Below, piece by piece: positions 1 to 6,595 of a DNA stretch of 16,401 bases. Origin of the DNA: Alphaproteobacteria bacterium (GTDB lineage Bacteria > Pseudomonadota > Alphaproteobacteria > Thalassobaculales > Thalassobaculaceae); the NCBI GenBank assembly GCA_028822575.1, contig JAPKDN010000016.1, positions 1 through 16,401 on the forward strand. Direction: 5' to 3'. Each line of letters opens with the position of its first letter. The first letter of the stretch is position 1. Both the position numbers and the translations under genes were made by a program. The notes under the pieces were generated by a model. That model saw only the letters and a program-made list of their open reading frames with translations, was not told where the DNA came from and did not search any database.

Positions 1-1
1 G

Positions 2-1012
2 GCCCGACTGAAGGGGTTGCTGCCTGGCGGAGTCGGTGGGAAGAAAGTCATAATCCTCGGGGTTTTCTTGCTGCTTTTAGTCTGGCTTGGTTATGGTGGT
101 ACTTACCGGGTTCAACCTAACCAGGCGGGCGTACCCCTCGTGCTAGGCAGTTTCACGGGTACCACGACAGGCCCTGGCCTTCATTGGAACTACCCCTCGC
201 CCATCGGCACAGTCTACGTGCCGGATGTAACGGCTGAAAATCGCATCGAGATTGGTTTGCGGACCAGCGGCGAGGCTTCGCGGCGTGGAGCCTCTGTTCG
301 GGATATGCCGGAAGAGAGTCAGATGATCACTGGTGACGAGAACATCGTCGATATTGATTTCGTGGTTTTCTGGAAGATCGCCAATGCGCCGGATTACCTG
401 TTCAATATTCAAAACCCCGACGAAACCGTTAAGATGGCGGCTGAATCGGTGATGCGCGATATCGTTGGCCAGACACCGATCCAGGACGCGTTGACCAGTG
501 GCCGCGAGGACATTGAACGGCGCACGCTGTCTGCCTTGCAGCTTCTGATGACGGAGTATGGCGCGGGTATCGAGGTGCGCCAAGTTCAGATGCTTGAGGT
601 GCTGCCCCCTAGGAACGTGATTGACGCGTTCGATGAGGTGTCTCGTGCGCGTCAAGATAAGGATCGCCTGAAGAATGAGGCCGAGGCTTATCGCAATGAC
701 ATCGTCCCGCGTGCCCGCGGTGAATCTCAGCAATTGCTTCAGGGCGCCGATGCGTATCGTCAGGAAGTAGTCAATCGGGCGCAAGGCGACGCGAACCGTT
801 TCAACTCAGTTTACGAGGCTTACAAGCGCTCCAAGGACGTAACTAAGATGCGGATCTACCTGGAAACACTGGAAGAGGTTTTCCAGAACGTCAACAAGGT
901 GATCATTGATGGTGATGCTGGCGGTTCTGGCGTCGTACCGTACTTACCGTTACCCGAAATTCAAAAAAGAATGGACGGATCTTCGGGTAAAGCAGCGGGG
1001 AGTGCCAAGTAA
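2..1012 (+). CDS. hflK: HflK, FtsH-modulating SPFH-domain membrane protein (5' partial)
   Basis: HflK forms a membrane complex with HflC that surrounds the FtsH AAA protease and modulates its degradation of membrane proteins. The frame is open to the left edge of the window. The residues before the first possible internal start (TTG at 17) still look like the end of an HflK N-terminal segment (ARLKGLLPGG), so the true start is probably upstream and 336 codons are visible. A single membrane segment lies at about visible residues 18-35, followed by the typical RVQPNQAGV entry into the SPFH/band-7 domain. A long charged helical region precedes the C-terminal VPYLPLPEIQKR motif usual for alphaproteobacterial HflK. 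Its TAA stop shares one base with the hflC ATG (TAATG), so the two are translationally coupled. Family assignment is firm; only the start is unknown. Confidence 0.95.
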   Translation, partial: ARLKGLLPGGVGGKKVIILGVFLLLLVWLGYGGTYRVQPNQAGVPLVLGSFTGTTTGPGLHWNYPSPIGTVYVPDVTAENRIEIGLRTSGEASRRGASVRDMPEESQMITGDENIVDIDFVVFWKIANAPDYLFNIQNPDETVKMAAESVMRDIVGQTPIQDALTSGREDIERRTLSALQLLMTEYGAGIEVRQVQMLEVLPPRNVIDAFDEVSRARQDKDRLKNEAEAYRNDIVPRARGESQQLLQGADAYRQEVVNRAQGDANRFNSVYEAYKRSKDVTKMRIYLETLEEVFQNVNKVIIDGDAGGSGVVPYLPLPEIQKRMDGSSGKAAGSAK

Positions 1013-1899
1013 TGAACAAGGTATTAGCTATTGTTGGCGTCATCGTTGTTGCGATCGGCGTCATCGCGAGCAGTTCGCTCTTCATTGTCGAGCAAACGCA
1101 GCAGGCGATCGTGTTGCGTCTGGGTAAACCGCAAAAGACGATCCAGGACCCCGGCCTGAACGTGAAGATCCCTTTCATTGAGGAAGTGGTGTTTTACGAG
1201 AAACGAGTGCTCGATCTTGATCCACCGACGGAGCGCGTTATCCTGGCGGATCAAAAGCGGCTCGACGTGGACTCTTACGCTCGGTTTCGGATTGTTGACC
1301 CGCTGCTATTCTATCAAACTACTAGAGAGATCAGGGGGGTGCCGAGCAAGCTCAGTCCGATTATTAACTCCTCGGTGCGCCGGGTCCTTGGTAACGAAAC
1401 CCTGCTGAATATCCTGTCGATCAAACGGGCCGAGATCATGGTGGATATTCAGAAAGCGGTGAACGACGCGGTCAAGCGCTTTGGCATGGAGATCGTCGAG
1501 GTGCGGGTGCGCCGGGCCGATTATCCCGACGAAACCCGGTCGAACATCGAAAACAGGATGAAGTCCGAGCGTGAGCGAGAAGCCAAGGAGTTTCGCGCCG
1601 AGGGCTTCGAGCTGGCCGAGGGTATTCGCGCCGACGCCGACAAGCAGAAGATCGTGATCTTGGCCGAGGCACAAAAGGAAGCCGAGACCCTTCGAGGCAC
1701 CGGCGATAGCAAGGCCATTCAGATCTATGCCGATGCGTTTGGCCAAGACCCTGAGTTTTTTGCTTTTTATCGCTCGATGCAAGCCTATCGCAATTCCATC
1801 GCATCAAGCGAAACTACCATGGTGCTTTCGCCGAATAGTGATTTTTTCCGGTTTTTCCGGGACATCACCGGCGGCAAGGCTCCGCAGTCGAAAGAATAA
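1012..1899 (+). CDS. hflC: HflC, FtsH-modulating SPFH-domain membrane protein
   Basis: This is the partner of HflK in the complex that regulates FtsH. The 295-residue product is of normal family length. It has one N-terminal membrane anchor (about residues 4-24), then the SPFH domain beginning IVEQTQQAIVLRLG, including the stretch around DVDSYARFRIVDP. A charged coiled-coil-prone segment (about 175-240, rich in E, R, K and A) follows, and the C-terminus contains the family-typical MVLSPNSDFFRFF. The ATG overlaps the hflK stop by one base. A GGGGAG ribosome site at 997-1002 lies 9 bases upstream inside hflK, which fixes the start. A run of six G (1334-1339) is read in frame here without disruption, which matters when judging the frameshifted gene at 4104-4582. 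Confidence 0.96.
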   Translation: MNKVLAIVGVIVVAIGVIASSSLFIVEQTQQAIVLRLGKPQKTIQDPGLNVKIPFIEEVVFYEKRVLDLDPPTERVILADQKRLDVDSYARFRIVDPLLFYQTTREIRGVPSKLSPIINSSVRRVLGNETLLNILSIKRAEIMVDIQKAVNDAVKRFGMEIVEVRVRRADYPDETRSNIENRMKSEREREAKEFRAEGFELAEGIRADADKQKIVILAEAQKEAETLRGTGDSKAIQIYADAFGQDPEFFAFYRSMQAYRNSIASSETTMVLSPNSDFFRFFRDITGGKAPQSKE

Positions 1900-1949
1900 G
1901 ATCACCCGCGCGAGCGGTCCCGATCAGACAGACGGTGAGAAGGTAGAGT

Positions 1950-2135
1950 ATGAGCGACCTTCTCACCGGTCTGGCCATGGTTTTGGTCATCGAAGGCGCA
2001 GTTTTCGCGCTTTTCCCCCGAAGGATGCAGGGACTGGTAACGGTTCTTCTTGAAATGCCGGAGAATGTGGTGCGGACGACGGGTGTCGTCGCGGTCGCGC
2101 TGGGGGTATTGGCAGTTTGGTCGATACGCGGCTGA
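1950..2135 (+). CDS. DUF2065 (YjeT-like) small inner-membrane protein
   Basis: A 61-residue protein made of two hydrophobic helices (about residues 5-22 and 41-57) joined by a short loop carrying FPRRMQ and a PENVVRTTG turn. This is the characteristic pattern of DUF2065, the family of E. coli YjeT. The function of the family is not established. It starts 50 bases after hflC, with an AGAAGG ribosome site (1938-1943) 6 bases before ATG, so it is probably the last gene of the hflKC transcript. YjeT also follows hflC in enterobacteria, so the linkage is conserved and suggests a role near the HflKC/FtsH membrane complex; that link is inference. The short length is normal for the family. Confidence 0.88.
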   Translation: MSDLLTGLAMVLVIEGAVFALFPRRMQGLVTVLLEMPENVVRTTGVVAVALGVLAVWSIRG

Positions 2136-2376
2136 ATCGCGCGCCAAGTTTGCCCTAATTGGTTCTTATTAGATCACAACAATGTCATCATTGCCCCCCG
2201 TGGCCGCCTTAATTTCTCCATGGTCGCGTGGTGATTAGGCATCGTGGTTGTCTCGGACATTGACAGCGGGCCGACGTGCCCCAACCTTGATTGGATAACC
2301 TAGGACGCGAAGCCAGTTGTCCTGGTTGGTTAACACTAGGTTTCGAGCGAATGGGTGTCACGAACGGAGTGGATGA
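2136..2376 (+). promoter_or_regulatory. 241-bp intergenic region upstream of the degP-like gene
   Basis: No gene is evident here. Its length, and the fresh ribosome site before the protease gene, suggest that it carries the protease promoter. A perfect TTGACA lies at 2260-2265, but nothing close to TATAAT sits 16-18 bases downstream. I also found no good heat-shock-type (CTTG...CCCCAT-like) pair. The GGAG at 2366-2369 is the ribosome site for the downstream gene. The promoter assignment is therefore only positional. Confidence 0.25.
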
Positions 2377-3939
2377 ATGATGTTGATGGAATCGCGTTTT
2401 CGGACGCGCGCGGGCGTCAAGCTGGCAAGTTTGAATAATCCATGCTCGGGATTGCTAGCCACCGTGATGGCGCTGATCCTGGTGGTGGTGCTTCCCATTA
2501 GTCATGGCATAGCCAAGGGGCCGCCGGATAGTTTCGCTGATCTGGCGGAGCGGCTGCTGCCATCGGTGGTCAACATTTCGACCACGCAGAAGGTACCGGC
2601 ACAGCACCAAAAAAGGCCTGGCCGTGGCCCCGATATGCCTCAGTTTCCCCCAGGATCGCCTTTCGAAGAGTTCTTCAAGGACTTCTTTGAGCGCAATCAA
2701 CCCAATGGTGGGGGCAATCGGGGCGGTCGACCAGCACCAAGGCGCGCTCAGTCCCTGGGTTCCGGTTTCATTATCGATGGCACCGGTATTGTGGTGACCA
2801 ACAATCACGTCATCGCCCAGGCTGACGAGATAAAGATTCGCCTCCAAGATGATACCGAATTCGAGGCTAAGCTTTTAGGGCGCGACCCAAAGACTGATCT
2901 CGCGGTTCTCAAGATTGAGCCCGGTGATACCAAGCTTACCGCCGTCAGTTTCGGCGATTCTGATAAATTGCGCGTTGGCGACTGGGTGGTTGCGATCGGT
3001 AATCCGTTCGGGCTGGGTGGCACTGTCACCGCGGGTATCGTTTCGGCGCGGGGACGTGACATCAATCAGGGCCCGTATGACGATTTCATCCAAACAGATG
3101 CATCGATCAACAAGGGGAATTCCGGTGGGCCCCTTTTCAACCTCAAAGGCGAGGTTATCGGAATCAACACTGCGATTTTTTCACAATCGGGTGGATCGGT
3201 TGGTATCGGCTTCGCGGTCGCGGCGCGGCTCGCCAGTCCGGTGGTCGATCAACTGAAGGACTTTGGACGCACAAGACGGGGTTGGCTTGGCGTGCGTATT
3301 CAACGGGTTACCGATGAAATTGCCGAGGGTTTTGGCTTGAAAAAGACCACTGGCGCTCTCGTGGCCGAGATCACCAAGGGAGGGCCCGCCGAGGCTGCCG
3401 GTATCAAGCCGGGGGATGTAATCCTGTCCTTCAACGACCGTGAGGTCGAGGAGATGCGTAAGCTGCCGCGGATCGTCGCCGAGACACCCATCGGCGTTGA
3501 CGTGCCAGTGGAGGTTTGGCGAGACGGCTCGATCGCTAAGGTCACGGCCCGGATCGGTGAACTCGAGGAAGCGGAAAAAGTTCAGGTCGTTCCAGTGACA
3601 AAAACGGAGGAGTCTGAACCCACGATGACCGGGCGCGTAGACGCGGTTGGCCTGGAGCTTTCCAGTCTGACCGATGCTCTTCGGGCCGAACACGCCATCG
3701 CGGAAGGAATAGATGGTGTGTTGGTCACTGCGACTGATCCGGAAAGTCCAGCGGCCCAGAAAGGGATTCAGTCGGGTGATCTGATCGTCGAGGTAGATCA
3801 GAACGAGGTAAAAAAGCCCGCCGATGTGGCGGAGATCGTTCAAAAGGTGATAGACGCCGGCAAGAAAAAATCCGTGCTGTTTACCGTCAGTCGCCAGGGG
3901 TCGACCCGATTCGTCGGTTTGCGTATTAAAAAGGACTGA
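2377..3939 (+). CDS. degP: Do/DegP family periplasmic serine endoprotease with two PDZ domains
   Basis: A 520-residue trypsin-like HtrA protease. An N-terminal signal peptide is visible, with a hydrophobic core at about residues 25-42 and likely cleavage after the Ala of HGIA (residue 46), so it acts in the periplasm on misfolded envelope proteins. The catalytic triad is complete: His144 (TNNHVI), Asp174 (KTDLAVLKI) and Ser249 (GNSGGPLF). A Pro/Gly-rich loop (about 75-125) precedes the protease core, as in Do proteases. PDZ1 spans about 300-400 and PDZ2 about 425-520. Adjacent ATGs at 2377 and 2380 are both possible starts; GGAG at 2366-2369 suits either. It follows hflKC-DUF2065 and so extends a protein quality-control neighbourhood. 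It could be named degP, degQ or mucD; sequence alone does not settle the paralogue. Confidence 0.93.
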   Translation: MMLMESRFRTRAGVKLASLNNPCSGLLATVMALILVVVLPISHGIAKGPPDSFADLAERLLPSVVNISTTQKVPAQHQKRPGRGPDMPQFPPGSPFEEFFKDFFERNQPNGGGNRGGRPAPRRAQSLGSGFIIDGTGIVVTNNHVIAQADEIKIRLQDDTEFEAKLLGRDPKTDLAVLKIEPGDTKLTAVSFGDSDKLRVGDWVVAIGNPFGLGGTVTAGIVSARGRDINQGPYDDFIQTDASINKGNSGGPLFNLKGEVIGINTAIFSQSGGSVGIGFAVAARLASPVVDQLKDFGRTRRGWLGVRIQRVTDEIAEGFGLKKTTGALVAEITKGGPAEAAGIKPGDVILSFNDREVEEMRKLPRIVAETPIGVDVPVEVWRDGSIAKVTARIGELEEAEKVQVVPVTKTEESEPTMTGRVDAVGLELSSLTDALRAEHAIAEGIDGVLVTATDPESPAAQKGIQSGDLIVEVDQNEVKKPADVAEIVQKVIDAGKKKSVLFTVSRQGSTRFVGLRIKKD

Positions 3940-4103
3940 GCCAACGTTCAAGGCGGTTTCGGCTTTAAAGGCCGTGATTGTCGTAGCCAAGACAATGGAC
4001 AGGCGGCACCGGCAGTTTGATGCTGGTGTCGTCGTTATGACTGATAATTCTCGGCACGGGGTTGTGACTGGATTCCGTGGCCAAGAGAGGTAAAGCTCTG
4101 GCT

Positions 4104-4582
4104 ATGTTGGATCGTCGATCATTTCTAGGCCTATTGCTTGGAGCCCTCCTGTTATCTTCAACGCTAACGGTCTCGCCGGTGTTTGCGTGTGCGGAACTGG
4201 GGATTTTGACCGCGTCCGAGGCTGCTCATCTGGTCTCGGTGGGGAAGGTGATCCTGATCGGGGTTCGCTCCGTGAAAGTAAAGGTGAGAGACTGGGATTC
4301 CCAAGGGAGCCCTGGCTATCAGCATTCATGACCGACGGGGACGCAATGGATTTCTGGCCAAGGTCCGTGCTGCGCTTGGTGAGACGCCGGGGGGCGACCA
4401 GTGGTGACGATTTGTGCCGCTGGTGCCTGCTTGGATCGGACCCAGACCTGGCTGTGTGAGGGGGGTATGGCCCGGTGCTGAACGTGGGTGAAAGCATTAT
4501 GGGGGGTTGGCCTCTGTTCGAGCCGCCTCAACCCGGATGTTTGAAGCGGGGTTTACCCACCAAACCATGGACAGGTGGTTGA
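4104..4582 (+). pseudogene. Frameshifted exported rhodanese-like domain protein
   Basis: Reading three frames in turn reconstructs a single-domain rhodanese of about 159 residues. Frame A (from ATG 4104; an upstream GTG at 4077 is an alternative) gives a Tat-like signal, LDRRSFLG plus a hydrophobic run, then LTASEAAHLVSVGKVILI and VR. It ends at TGA 4329-4331. Frame B (4288 to about 4388) gives ETGIPKGALAISIHD and NGFLAKVRAALGETPG. Frame C (from 4395) gives RPVVTICAAGACLDRTQTW, with the presumed catalytic Cys codon at 4413-4415. Frame D (about 4466-4582) gives VLNVGES and CLKRGLPTKPWTGG, then a stop. The shifts are one net +1 at about 4275-4290 and two -1 shifts best placed at G6 runs 4389-4394 and 4460-4465. 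Sulfur transfer or binding would be the ancestral role. It ends 25 bases before the convergent serB stop. Sequencing error at the G runs is the main alternative. Confidence 0.82.
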
Positions 4583-4589
4583 CGGCTTC

Positions 4590-4602
4590 CTGGGCGTCCC
4601 AG
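4590..4602. other. Short GC hairpin between convergent genes
   Basis: CTGGG and CCCAG flank a CGT triloop, in the 25 bases between the rhodanese remnant stop and the convergent serB stop. The position suits a shared transcription stop, but there is no T-run on either strand, so intrinsic terminator function is unproven. Confidence 0.2.
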
Positions 4603-4607
4603 CGTCG

Positions 4608-5507
4608 CTAGACTACGAAATCGGTGTCGCGATATCCTTGCAGATACAGCAGCGCGCTCAGATCACCGTGATCGATGGTGAAACGAGCCGCAGCCGCGAC
4701 GGCTGGTTTTGCGTGAAACGCGACACCCGTTCCGGCGCCTAGAAGCATCGGTATATCGTTGGAGCCATCGCCGACCGCCATGGTTTGGCCGACGGCCAAA
4801 CCATGGGTGGAACAGAACTCATGCAGGCTTTTGAGCTTGGCTTCGTTTCCGAGGATAGGCTCTCCTACCGCACCGGTCAGCACGGCACCATCGGTCAGTA
4901 GAACATTGCTGCGATGGGTATCAAACCCGACTTTAGCCGCGACGGCTCTGGCACAGAAGGTAAAACCGCCTGAAACCAGCGCGGTGAACGCGCCGTTGGC
5001 GCGCATGGTTCGGACAAGCGTCTCGGCGCCTCTGGTCAGGTGGATATGTTCCTCAAGGAGCCGGTCCAATAAGCTGATGGGCTGTCCCGCGAGTAACCGC
5101 ACGCGATCACGTAATGCTGTATCAAAATCGATCTCACCGCTCATCGCGCGCGCGGTGATTGGCGCGACCTGGTCCTTAATACCGATAAAATCCGCCAACT
5201 CATCCAGTGACTCATTGGTGATTATGGTCGAGTCCATATCGGCGATTAGAAGCTGTTTGCGCCGACCGGTCACTAGCTGAACGTTGATATCCACTGGCAC
5301 ACCCGTCAACGTGGCTTGCACGGCCTGTGTGGCGTTGTCTGGGGCTAGGTGCCGGAAGGTCAGATCCAGCGCCCTGGCGGGTGATAGCCATGCGGGTGCG
5401 ATATCCGTGGCGCCGTTGTCGGCAAGCGCGTCGCGCATTGCGCGGCTATGATCTTCGGCCAACGCGGGAGCCTGAGGGTCACAGGTGATGGTGAGGACGT
5501 GTTGCAT
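4608..5507 (-). CDS. serB: Phosphoserine phosphatase SerB
   Basis: SerB dephosphorylates O-phosphoserine in the last step of serine biosynthesis and belongs to the HAD superfamily. All four HAD motifs are visible in the 299-residue product: nucleophile loop DMDST (Asp90 attacking, Asp92 acid/base), Ser/Gly motif SGG (179-181), the motif III lysine in NEAK (Lys224) and Mg-binding GDGSND (246-251). The roughly 80-residue N-terminal part resembles the degenerate ACT-like N-domain of longer SerB proteins. The ATG (complement 5505-5507) faces the miaA start region, so the two genes are divergent. No strong ribosome site is seen upstream on the minus strand. The enzyme looks intact and is presumably cytoplasmic. 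Confidence 0.95.
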   Translation of the reverse strand: MQHVLTITCDPQAPALAEDHSRAMRDALADNGATDIAPAWLSPARALDLTFRHLAPDNATQAVQATLTGVPVDINVQLVTGRRKQLLIADMDSTIITNESLDELADFIGIKDQVAPITARAMSGEIDFDTALRDRVRLLAGQPISLLDRLLEEHIHLTRGAETLVRTMRANGAFTALVSGGFTFCARAVAAKVGFDTHRSNVLLTDGAVLTGAVGEPILGNEAKLKSLHEFCSTHGLAVGQTMAVGDGSNDIPMLLGAGTGVAFHAKPAVAAAARFTIDHGDLSALLYLQGYRDTDFVV

Positions 5508-5538
5508 GGACCCGGCTTATGGCGTATCGCGTGAGCCC

Positions 5539-6507
5539 ATGTCCAGCGTCACAACAGATAAAGCCAACCGAATTCCACTTGTCGTGGTCGCCGGCCCAAC
5601 CGCGAGCGGTAAATCGGAATTGGCTATTCGGATCGCTGAGGCCTTCGGTGGCGAAGTGATCAACGCCGATTCAATGCAAGTTTACCGAGAGTTGGAAATT
5701 CTGACCGCCCGTCCCGGGCCAGATGATCTCGCGCGGGTGCGTCATCATTTATTCGCCATCCAATCCCTGACCGAACCTTGCTCTGCCGCCGCTTGGCTCG
5801 AGCGCGCGGTTACAGTGATCGGGGATGTCCATGCCAGAGGTCGGTTACCGGTCCTTTGTGGAGGCACCGGCTTTTATATTCGGTCTTTGCTGGAAGGACT
5901 CGTTTCGATCCCCGAGATTCCAGTTCATGTAAAAACTGGATCAAGGGACAAACATGCCGCCCTCGGCGGGAAAGCCTTCCGGGCACTGCTCGCCGACCGT
6001 GATCCCGTAACGGCGGAGCGGTTGGCTGATGGAGATACTCATCGGCTTATCCGGGCTTGGGAAGTCGTCGAGGCAACCGGGCGCTCTCTGGAGGACTGGA
6101 AGGCTGACGACCAAGTTCCAGCGCTACCGTTTGACGCGGTCACCATTGCCGTCATACCGGACCGAGAGGCGCTTTACGCTGCCTGTGACGGTCGTTTCAT
6201 CGCGATGGTAGGGCGCAGAGCCATGGATGAGGCGCGCCGGGTGGTGGCATTGGATATTGATCCTTCCCTGCCAGGAATGAAGGCATTGGGACTACCCGAA
6301 TTTTTAAGTCATCTGCGTGACGAAATCACCTTCGAAGAGGCAGTCGAACACGCGCAACGGGCGACTAGGCGTTATGCAAAGCGGCAGATCACTTGGTTTC
6401 GCCATCAATTCATACCGAAAATACTCGTCTCTGCGCAATATTCGAAAAGAATAGAAGAGGTAATCTTTCCAAAAATTCGTCGGTTGTTGTTGACCCCACC
6501 CCTTTGA
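5539..6507 (+). CDS. miaA: tRNA dimethylallyltransferase MiaA
   Basis: MiaA transfers a dimethylallyl group from DMAPP to the N6 of A37 in tRNAs that read codons starting with U. From ATG 5539 the product is 322 residues, near the usual 300-320. Visible motifs are the P-loop GPTASGKS (19-26), the DSMQVYR substrate motif (44-50), GGTGFY, and the C-terminal RRYAKRQITWFRHQ tRNA-binding segment. Upstream in-frame starts exist at 5485 and 5506. The latter ATG overlaps the serB start codon on the other strand (GCATGG), and the extra residues do not look like MiaA, so 5539 is preferred, though its ribosome site is weak. The extreme C-terminus after RHQF is AT-richer and little conserved, as is common in the family. 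Confidence 0.94.
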   Translation: MSSVTTDKANRIPLVVVAGPTASGKSELAIRIAEAFGGEVINADSMQVYRELEILTARPGPDDLARVRHHLFAIQSLTEPCSAAAWLERAVTVIGDVHARGRLPVLCGGTGFYIRSLLEGLVSIPEIPVHVKTGSRDKHAALGGKAFRALLADRDPVTAERLADGDTHRLIRAWEVVEATGRSLEDWKADDQVPALPFDAVTIAVIPDREALYAACDGRFIAMVGRRAMDEARRVVALDIDPSLPGMKALGLPEFLSHLRDEITFEEAVEHAQRATRRYAKRQITWFRHQFIPKILVSAQYSKRIEEVIFPKIRRLLLTPPL

Positions 6508-6518
6508 AGCGTTAGGTT
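6490..6518 (+). promoter_or_regulatory. Candidate sigma70-type promoter for ilvI-ilvH
   Basis: TTGACC (6490-6495) and TAGGTT (6513-6518) are separated by exactly 17 bases and straddle the end of miaA. The -35 matches consensus at 5 of 6 positions and the -10 at 3 of 6. It would give a leader of about 70 bases before the ilvI ATG. This is a visual match only; transcription from miaA into ilvI is equally possible. Confidence 0.3.
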
Positions 6519-6583
6519 CCGCGCCGAATTGCGGCCTGGATGGCTCGCGCTCGGAATCTGTGAATCTTGAACCTCCTATCGAT

Positions 6584-6588
6584 AGGAT
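6584..6588 (+). promoter_or_regulatory. Ribosome binding site deciding the ilvI start
   Basis: AGGAT lies 7 bases upstream of ATG 6596. The longer reading from GTG 6560 has no comparable site upstream and adds 12 residues that do not resemble acetolactate synthase, so 6596 is preferred. Confidence 0.5.
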
Positions 6589-6595
6589 CGGAATT

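Noticed and set aside
2182..2238. An 18-codon open frame in the gap upstream of the degP-like gene
   Set aside because: No ribosome site and chance-level length; nothing suggests translation.
3181..3990. A 269-codon open frame on the minus strand opposite the degP-like gene
   Set aside because: It is antisense to a fully convincing protease gene, and its translation lacks domains or hydrophobic organisation. The length reflects the codon bias of the true gene.
3940..4103. Terminator search after the degP-like gene
   Set aside because: Only a weak 4-bp CGGC/GCCG stem near 3960-3975 without a T-run; not enough for a terminator call.
4187..4459. A 90-codon plus-strand open frame inside the rhodanese region
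   Set aside because: Its translation resembles no family I know, while the alternating frames around it give a clear rhodanese; it is a shadow frame.
6540..6563. Possible leader peptide upstream of ilvI (MARARNL)
   Set aside because: Only seven codons and poor in Ile, Leu and Val codons; no terminator hairpin with a T-run follows, so classical ilv attenuation is not supported.
6560..6595. Extended ilvI start at GTG 6560
   Set aside because: The added residues do not resemble acetolactate synthase, and AGGAT at 6584-6588 points to ATG 6596.
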